A stretch of DNA of 51,964 bases, taken from the NCBI RefSeq assembly GCF_937873615.1, contig NZ_CALMYP010000049.1, positions 1 to 51,964 on the forward strand, written 5' to 3'. A program made the position numbers and the translations under genes. Source of the DNA: an uncultured Paracoccus sp. (GTDB taxonomy: Bacteria > Pseudomonadota > Alphaproteobacteria > Rhodobacterales > Rhodobacteraceae). Of the stretch, positions 45,376 to 51,964 are shown in pieces; position 1 is the stretch's first letter, and each line of letters opens with the position of its first letter. The notes beneath the pieces were generated by a model. That model had not been told where the DNA came from and made no database searches. It was given only the letters and a program-made list of their open reading frames with translations.

Positions 45376-46431
45376 ATGGCCAGGAAACCCGCAGCCACCA
45401 AGAGTGCCGCCGCGAAACCAGCAGCCGCCAAAAGCGCGTCTAAGCCGAATGTCTCGAAGGACGAGCTGCTGAAATACTACAAGGACATGCTGCTGATCCG
45501 CCGATTCGAGGAAAAGGCCGGCCAGCTTTACGGCATGGGCCTGATCGGCGGCTTCTGTCACCTCTATATCGGTCAGGAAGCCGTGGTCGTCGGTCTGGAA
45601 GCGGCCGCCGAGGAAGGCGACAAGCGCATCACCTCCTATCGCGATCACGGTCACATGCTGGCCTGCGGCATGGATGCCGGCGGCGTCATGGCCGAACTGA
45701 CCGGGCGCGAGGGCGGCTATTCCAAGGGCAAGGGCGGCTCCATGCACATGTTCTCGAAGGAGAAGCATTTCTATGGCGGTCACGGCATCGTCGCGGCGCA
45801 GGTGCCGCTGGGTGCCGGCCTCGCCTTCGCCGACAAGTATCTGGGCAATGGCCGCGTGACCTTCACCTATTTCGGTGACGGCGCCTCCAACCAGGGCCAG
45901 GTCTACGAGACCTACAACATGGCCGAGCTCTGGGAATTGCCGGTGATTTTCGTCATTGAAAACAACCAGTATGCCATGGGCATGTCGGTCAAGCGCTCGA
46001 CCAAGTCGACCACCTTCTTCGGTCGCGGCGAAGCCTTCGGCATCCCGGGCGAGCAGGTGGACGGCATGGATGTGCTGGCCGTGAAAGCCGCCGGCGAAAA
46101 GGCCGTGGCCCACTGCCGCGCCGGCAAGGGGCCCTATATCCTCGAAGTCATGACCTATCGCTATCGCGGCCACTCGATGTCCGACCCGGCGAAATACCGT
46201 TCGCGCGAGGAGGTGCAGAAGATGCGCGAGGAACGCGATGCCATCGAACATGTCCGCGAGCTTCTGCTGCAGGGCAAGCACGCCTCGGAAGACGACCTCA
46301 AGGCGATCGACAAGGAGATCAAGGAGATCGTGAACCAGGCCGCCGAATTCTCCAAGGAAAGCCCCGAGCCGTCGCTGGACGAGCTCTGGACCGACATCTA
46401 TGCCGCCGATCCGGCAACCCAGAACGCGTAA
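45376..46431 (+). CDS. pdhA: Pyruvate dehydrogenase E1 component, alpha subunit
   Basis: 351 aa. After a Lys/Ala-rich tail of about 30 residues (RKPAATKSAAAKPAAAKSAS) comes the E1-alpha domain: LLIRRFEEKAGQLYGMG, GFCHLYIGQEAV and the thiamine-diphosphate motif GDGASNQGQVYETYNMAELW (about residues 165-184). GHSMSDPAKYR is the phosphorylation-loop region. ATG 45376 has AGGAGGAA upstream. First gene of pdhABC. Confidence 0.97.
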   Translation: MARKPAATKSAAAKPAAAKSASKPNVSKDELLKYYKDMLLIRRFEEKAGQLYGMGLIGGFCHLYIGQEAVVVGLEAAAEEGDKRITSYRDHGHMLACGMDAGGVMAELTGREGGYSKGKGGSMHMFSKEKHFYGGHGIVAAQVPLGAGLAFADKYLGNGRVTFTYFGDGASNQGQVYETYNMAELWELPVIFVIENNQYAMGMSVKRSTKSTTFFGRGEAFGIPGEQVDGMDVLAVKAAGEKAVAHCRAGKGPYILEVMTYRYRGHSMSDPAKYRSREEVQKMREERDAIEHVRELLLQGKHASEDDLKAIDKEIKEIVNQAAEFSKESPEPSLDELWTDIYAADPATQNA

Positions 46432-46445
46432 GGGAGGGATAAAGA

Positions 46446-47816
<1,371 letters not shown>

Positions 47817-47828
47817 GGAGCAAGCGAG

Positions 47829-49124
47829 ATGCCCACAGAAATCCTGATGCCCGCGCTTTCTCCGACGATGGAGGAAGGCACCCTGGCCAAATGGCTGGTC
47901 AAGGAAGGCGACACCGTGTCCTCGGGCGATATCATCGCCGAGATCGAGACCGACAAGGCGACGATGGAATTCGAAGCCGTCGATGAAGGCACGGTCGGCA
48001 AGATCCTGATCGCCGAAGGCAGCGAAGGCGTGAAGGTGAACACCCCCATCGCCGTGCTGCTGGAGGAAGGCGAATCCGCCGCCGATATCGGCAGCGCCCC
48101 GGCACCAAAGGCCGAGGCCCCGAAAGCCGAAGCCGCACCCGCTGCTGCGGCGGCCCCGGCTGCCGCCCCCGCCCCCGCCGCGCCGAAAGCCGCTGACGGC
48201 AACCGCGTCTTCGCCTCGCCGCTCGCGCGGCGCATCGCGGCGGAAAAGGGCATCGACCTGGCCGGCGTCAAGGGCTCCGGCCCGCATGGCCGGATCGTGA
48301 AGGCCGATGTCGATGGCGCGAAACCCGGTGCCGCCCCGGCCCCCGCCGCAGCGACCGCACCCGCCGCCGCCCCGGCCAAGGCTGCCGCCCCCGCCGGTCC
48401 CTCGGCGGAAGCCATCCTCAAGATGTATGCCGACCGCGAGACCGAAGAGGTCGCGCTCGACGGCATGCGGCGCACCATCGCCGCGCGTCTGGGCGAGGCC
48501 AAGTCGACCATTCCGCATTTCTACCTGCGCCGCTCGGCCAAGCTGGATGCGCTGATGAAGTTCCGCGCCACGCTGAACAAGCAGCTCGAAGGGCGCGGCG
48601 TGAAGCTGTCGGTGAACGACTTCATCATCAAGGCCTGCGCGCTTGCCCTGCAGGAAGTGCCGGACGCCAATGCCGTCTGGGCCGGCGACCGCATCCTGAA
48701 GCTGAAGCCCTCCGATGTCGCGGTGGCCGTGGCCATCGAGGGCGGGCTGTTCACCCCGGTCCTGAAGGACGCGCAGCAGAAGACGCTCTCGACCCTCTCG
48801 GCCGAGATGAAGGACCTCGCCACCCGCGCCAAGACCAAGAAGCTCGCGCCGCACGAATATCAGGGCGGCAGCTTCGCGATCTCCAACCTCGGAATGTTCG
48901 GGATCGAGAATTTCGACGCCGTCATCAACCCGCCCCACGGCGCGATCCTCGCTGTCGGTTCGGGCATCCAGACCCCCGTGGTCGAGGATGGCGAGGTGGT
49001 GATCCGCAACGTCATGTCGACGACGCTCTCGGTCGATCACCGGGTCATCGACGGGGCGCTTGGCGCGCAACTGCTGGAAAAGATCGTCGGCCATCTGGAA
49101 AACCCGATGGGCATGCTGGCCTGA
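47829..49124 (+). CDS. pdhC: Dihydrolipoamide acetyltransferase (E2) of pyruvate dehydrogenase
   Basis: 431 aa. One lipoyl domain (Lys43 in [12 protein letters not shown]), an Ala/Pro-rich linker, an E1/E3-binding domain ([29 protein letters not shown], about residues 128-165) and the acetyltransferase core that ends with the catalytic [15 protein letters not shown] (His about 405). A single lipoyl arm fits with the other one being on E1-beta. RBS AAGGAG precedes ATG 47829. No lpd (E3) gene follows in this window. Confidence 0.97.
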   Translation: MPTEILMPALSPTMEEGTLAKWLVKEGDTVSSGDIIAEIETDKATMEFEAVDEGTVGKILIAEGSEGVKVNTPIAVLLEEGESAADIGSAPAPKAEAPKAEAAPAAAAAPAAAPAPAAPKAADGNRVFASPLARRIAAEKGIDLAGVKGSGPHGRIVKADVDGAKPGAAPAPAAATAPAAAPAKAAAPAGPSAEAILKMYADRETEEVALDGMRRTIAARLGEAKSTIPHFYLRRSAKLDALMKFRATLNKQLEGRGVKLSVNDFIIKACALALQEVPDANAVWAGDRILKLKPSDVAVAVAIEGGLFTPVLKDAQQKTLSTLSAEMKDLATRAKTKKLAPHEYQGGSFAISNLGMFGIENFDAVINPPHGAILAVGSGIQTPVVEDGEVVIRNVMSTTLSVDHRVIDGALGAQLLEKIVGHLENPMGMLA

Positions 49125-49141
49125 ACCGGCCACAAGAACAG

Positions 49142-49167
49142 AAAAGGGGCCGCGAGGCCCCTTTTTT
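49142..49167 (+). terminator. Rho-independent terminator of pdhABC
   Basis: AAAAGGGGCC - GCGA - GGCCCCTTTT stem-loop followed by TT, 17 bases after the pdhC stop. Confidence 0.9.
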
Positions 49168-49200
49168 CATGACTTGGTCCCCGCGCCGCGAGAAAGCCGT

Positions 49201-49569
49201 TCAGAAATGCGCCTTCGGCTCATCCGGCTTGCCGGCGGCAATGGCCAGCCCGCCTGCGGTGGCGCAGAAGCCGATGGGGAACATGGTGAAGACGCCAAAG
49301 CCGAAAGCGGCATAGATCAGCATCGCCGCCGCCAGCAGCAGCAACCCGCCCCAAAGCGCGCGCGAGATCGCCATCGCGCCCCCGGCAATCGCCAGAAGCG
49401 GCGCAAGGAAGCTGGCAGTGCGGATCAGATCGGCATTTTCCACCGCGCCGAAGGTCTCGGCCAAAGCGGCGTGATTGCTGGACAATTCCGTATAGCCATA
49501 GCTGAAAAACCCGACCATCATGGCGAAAAGCCCGCCGATCACACCAAGCAACATCGCGGCTGTCCGCAT
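49201..49569 (-). CDS. Small membrane protein of unknown function
   Basis: 122 aa with about four hydrophobic helices (roughly residues 5-25, 50-68, 70-88, 92-112) and a short Lys/Asp/Glu tail KPDEPKAHF. No recognised motif. The extracellular/periplasmic loop has GYTELSSNHAALAETFGAVE. Position between the pdh operon and the sulfotransferase-like gene gives no functional hint. Confidence 0.65.
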   Translation of the reverse strand: MRTAAMLLGVIGGLFAMMVGFFSYGYTELSSNHAALAETFGAVENADLIRTASFLAPLLAIAGGAMAISRALWGGLLLLAAAMLIYAAFGFGVFTMFPIGFCATAGGLAIAAGKPDEPKAHF

Positions 49570-49706
49570 CCCCGAAACCTCACATCAATCCCGCGCCGAC
49601 CGTGGCGCCCCCTCTACATGGCGCGCGAAGCCTGCCGCTTCAAGTCGCCGGGTCTTGGCAGCGCCGCCACCGGGTCTAGAATGGGGTCAGGAATTGAGGG
49701 CATTTC

Positions 49707-50675
49707 TTGAAGAACCTGTTCATTCATATCGGCTGGCCCAAGACCGGCAGCACCGCCCTGCAGGAATTCTGCCACGCCAATCGCGAGGCCCTTTCGGCGG
49801 CGGGACTGGCCTATTACGCCTGCTTCGGCTCTGCCTGCGGCTCGATCGTCCGCGCCTTGCGCAAGGCAGAGCCGCTCGATGAAGCCCGCCGCCGTTTTCT
49901 GGGTTGGGCGGAGCAGCAGCAGGCAAGCAATGTGCTGATCTCCTCCGAAGGGTTTTCGGGCGTCGCGCCTGACCGGCTGGAAGCCTTCTTCGATCCGGCG
50001 GCTTGGGCCTCCATCACCGTCATCGGCTATCTGCGCCCGCAAGAGGCGTTTTTCGAGGGCTGGTACAAGCAGCAGGTCAAATGGGGCAGCAAGGCATCCG
50101 TCGCAAGCTATCTTGCCCCTAACAGCACGATCTGGCGCCAGGGGGATTACCGGCCCGCTTTGGACGCCTGGGCCGAATGGTGCGCGCGCCATGGCCATGC
50201 CCTGCGCCTGCGCCTTTATGACCGCAGGCAGATGGTGGGTGGCGATCTCGGTCGCGATTTCGCGGCGGCGCTTGGCCTGCCCGATCTGCCGATCGCGCCC
50301 GAGGCGCGCAATGTCTCGCCCTCGGCGGCACTGATCGGGCTTTACCTGCGCCTGCCGCCCATCGAGAAGCTGCAACAGATCAACCGCCGCATGGTCGCCT
50401 CGGGCCATCCGGCGGCGACCGGCAGCGGCGATCTGTTCACGCCCGAGTTGATCGCGCAGATCCGCGACACCTATGCCGAGCCGAACGAGGCGATCCGCTC
50501 CGTCTGGTTCCCGACACGCCCGACGCTTTTCGATCTGCCGGCTGCGCCCCGGCCCGCGCCTGCCGACCCGGACGGGCTGGCCGGGCTGCTGCTGAAAACC
50601 ATCACGAAGATGCGCGGCCCGGAGGTCGCCGAGGCCGCCCGCATCGCCCTCGACAGGCCTGCCGCCGGGCCATGA
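49707..50675 (+). CDS. Sulfotransferase-like P-loop protein, TTG start
   Basis: 322 aa. The N-terminus FIHIGWPKTGSTALQEFCHA carries the sulfotransferase 5'-phosphosulfate loop (HxGxxKTGSTxLQ) that binds PAPS in cytosolic and Golgi-type enzymes; VIGYLRPQEAFFEGWYKQ is the typical RxP/3'-phosphate-binding helix. The rest, with the RLYDRRQMVGGDLGRDFAAALGL stretch, is less conserved. Start TTG 49707 with GAGGG 6 bases upstream. Acceptor is unknown; a role in surface polysaccharide or lipid modification is a guess. Confidence 0.75.
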   Translation: MKNLFIHIGWPKTGSTALQEFCHANREALSAAGLAYYACFGSACGSIVRALRKAEPLDEARRRFLGWAEQQQASNVLISSEGFSGVAPDRLEAFFDPAAWASITVIGYLRPQEAFFEGWYKQQVKWGSKASVASYLAPNSTIWRQGDYRPALDAWAEWCARHGHALRLRLYDRRQMVGGDLGRDFAAALGLPDLPIAPEARNVSPSAALIGLYLRLPPIEKLQQINRRMVASGHPAATGSGDLFTPELIAQIRDTYAEPNEAIRSVWFPTRPTLFDLPAAPRPAPADPDGLAGLLLKTITKMRGPEVAEAARIALDRPAAGP

Positions 50676-50712
50676 ACCCCCGCGCGCGCGTATCGACGCG
50701 AAACGGACGCGA

Positions 50713-50742
50713 TATGCACAGGGTATGTACGGGTTATGCACG
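50713..50742. repeat. Three near-repeats spaced by exactly 11 bp
   Basis: TATGCAC (50713), TATGTAC (50724) and TATGCAC (50735) with a phase of 11 bases, in the convergent gap between the sulfotransferase-like gene and prfC. About one helical turn apart, so a protein could bind them on one face; function unknown. Confidence 0.4.
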
Positions 50743-50765
50743 CCCTTTTTTGGGGGGGCGCGGGG

Positions 50766-51964
50766 TCAGACCATCATCTCCTTGGTGGCGGTCAGCTTCA
50801 GTTCCGGGTGGTCGCGGGTGACGCGGTCGATGTCCCATTGCAGCCGGGTCAGATAGACCAGATCGCCGTCGTGATCGGTCGCCATATGCTGCTTGTTCTG
50901 GTTGGCGAAGGCCTCGACCTTCTCCTTCGGGCCGGCCAGCCAGCGCGCAGAGGTGAACTGAGAGCCTTCAAATCGCACGGGAATCCCGTATTCCAGCTCG
51001 ATCCGGCTGGCCAGCACCTCGAATTGCAGGGCGCCGACGACACCGACGATGAAGCCGGAACCGATCTGCGGCTTGAAGACCTTGGCGGCCCCTTCCTCGG
51101 CGAATTGCATCAGCGCCTTTTCCAGATGCTTGGCCTTCATCGGATCGGTCGCCCGCACCGATTGCAGCAATTCCGGCGCAAAGGACGGAATCCCCGTGAA
51201 ACGCAGCCCCTCCCCCTCGGTCAGCGCGTCGCCGATACGCAACTGCCCGTGGTTCGGAATGCCGATGATATCGCCCGCCCAGGCCTCTTCGGCGAGTTCG
51301 CGGTCGGCAGCCAGAAACAGCACCGGGTTCGAGATCGCCATCGGCTTTTTCGAGCGCACATGCAGCAGTTTCATCCCCCGCTCGAAATGCCCCGAGGCCA
51401 GCCGCACGAAGGCCACCCGGTCGCGATGCTTGGGGTCCATATTGGCCTGAACCTTGAAGACGAAGCCGCTGACGCCCTTTTCCTCGGGCGCGATCTGGCG
51501 TTCGGCGGCGTTCTGGGGCTGCGGTTCGGGGCCGTAATTGCCGATCCCCTCCATCAGCTCGCGCACGCCGAAACTGTTGATGGCAGAGCCGAACCAGATC
51601 GGCGTCAGGTGGCCTTCAAGGAAGGACTGGCGGTCGAAGGCGGGCAGCAGTTCGCGCGCCATTTCAATCTCTTCGCGCAACTTGCTCAACTGCTCGGCCG
51701 GGATGTGATCGGCCAGCTTCGGGTCGTCGATGCCGCTGATCTTCACGGTTTCCGCGACCTTGTTACGGTCGGCGCGGTCCATGATTTCCAGCCGGTCGTT
51801 GAGCAGGTCATAGGCCCCGATGAAGTCGCGGCCCATGCCGATGGGCCAGCTTGCCGGGGCGACATCGATGGCGAGGTTTTCCTGAATCTCGTCGATGATC
51901 TCGAACGTATCGCGGCTTTCGCGGTCCATCTTGTTGCAGAAGGTCAGGATCGGCAGGTCGCGCA
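50766..51964 (-). CDS. prfC: Peptide chain release factor 3, partial (N-terminus outside window)
   Basis: C-terminal 398 codons of a reading frame still open at the window edge. It starts with ...LPILTFCNKMDRESRD, holding the G4 motif NKMD of a translational GTPase, and continues APASWPIGMGRDFIGAYDL, NSFGVRELMEG and VVGALQFEVLASRIELEYGIPV, all RF3-specific. RF3 recycles RF1/RF2 from the ribosome. The stop is at 50766, in a short gap with the sulfotransferase-like gene. Confidence 0.96.
   Translation of the reverse strand, partial: RDLPILTFCNKMDRESRDTFEIIDEIQENLAIDVAPASWPIGMGRDFIGAYDLLNDRLEIMDRADRNKVAETVKISGIDDPKLADHIPAEQLSKLREEIEMARELLPAFDRQSFLEGHLTPIWFGSAINSFGVRELMEGIGNYGPEPQPQNAAERQIAPEEKGVSGFVFKVQANMDPKHRDRVAFVRLASGHFERGMKLLHVRSKKPMAISNPVLFLAADRELAEEAWAGDIIGIPNHGQLRIGDALTEGEGLRFTGIPSFAPELLQSVRATDPMKAKHLEKALMQFAEEGAAKVFKPQIGSGFIVGVVGALQFEVLASRIELEYGIPVRFEGSQFTSARWLAGPKEKVEAFANQNKQHMATDHDGDLVYLTRLQWDIDRVTRDHPELKLTATKEMMV

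Noticed and set aside
50741-50760. C/G hairpin around a T run as a terminator for prfC or the sulfotransferase-like gene
   Set aside because: The T run sits in the loop rather than after the stem, so it does not have terminator form on either strand.

Overview
The window is a gene-dense, high-GC stretch of chromosome from an alphaproteobacterium. Gene order and protein style (rpmH-rnpA-yidD...yidC-engB-argB, ftsB-like gene followed by pdhABC, betI next to choXWV, family II pyrophosphatase) point to the Rhodobacteraceae, most likely Paracoccus or a close relative; the genus is an inference. Coding density is very high, many neighbours overlap by 1-4 bases, and I see no insertion sequence, prophage, CRISPR array or rRNA operon. 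It reads as core chromosome with a few less well understood islands.

Layout. 1-50: end of a tRNA-Arg(ACG). 102-1526: orphan sensor histidine kinase. 1783-8839: a long forward run for translation and membrane biogenesis (rpmH, rnpA, yidD, ttcA, a decayed EAL-domain gene, yidC, a MOSC gene, engB, argB). 8935-10671: SixA-type phosphatase and a solitary, divergent trpB. 10733-11752: prs, convergent. 11850-13219: kappa-GST-type isomerase and an alpha/beta hydrolase. 13216-18106: a reverse run (ppaC, HAD hydrolase, gamma-glutamylcyclotransferase, ribF, YcgN-type cysteine cluster protein, threonine aldolase). 18205-19927: DUF1345 membrane protein and TraB/GumN-type protein. 20018-22110: groESL with a promoter and CIRCE operator. 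22241-22918: zinT with a likely Zur box. 23097-26561: dnaE.

26655-31212 encodes a BMP-type (probably nucleoside) ABC importer: ATPase, two permeases, binding protein. 31306-34742 is a choline importer, choXWV, with divergent betI and a perfect-arm inverted repeat between them. 34768-37203 holds two exporters (EamA, LysE/ArgO type) and a divergent ArgP-type regulator. 37204-37947 is a YebC-family regulator. 38125-42927 is a compact four-gene reverse operon (coiled-coil protein, unknown protein, putative glycolipid-binding-fold protein, classical AAA ATPase) with no function I can name; it is the best candidate here for an undescribed system. 43084-44358 is an M20 peptidase; 44443-44670 a tiny protein made of three exact 18-residue repeats, like a minimal bactofilin. 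44994-49124 is ftsB-like plus pdhA-pdhB-pdhC, where both pdhB and pdhC carry a nearly identical lipoyl domain. The end holds a small membrane protein, a sulfotransferase-like protein and the C-terminal part of prfC (RF3), cut by the window edge.

Four genes appear to start at TTG (ribF, the BMP-importer ATPase, choW, the sulfotransferase-like gene) and one at GTG (EamA). All functional calls are from reading motifs and gene order; no database search was possible.
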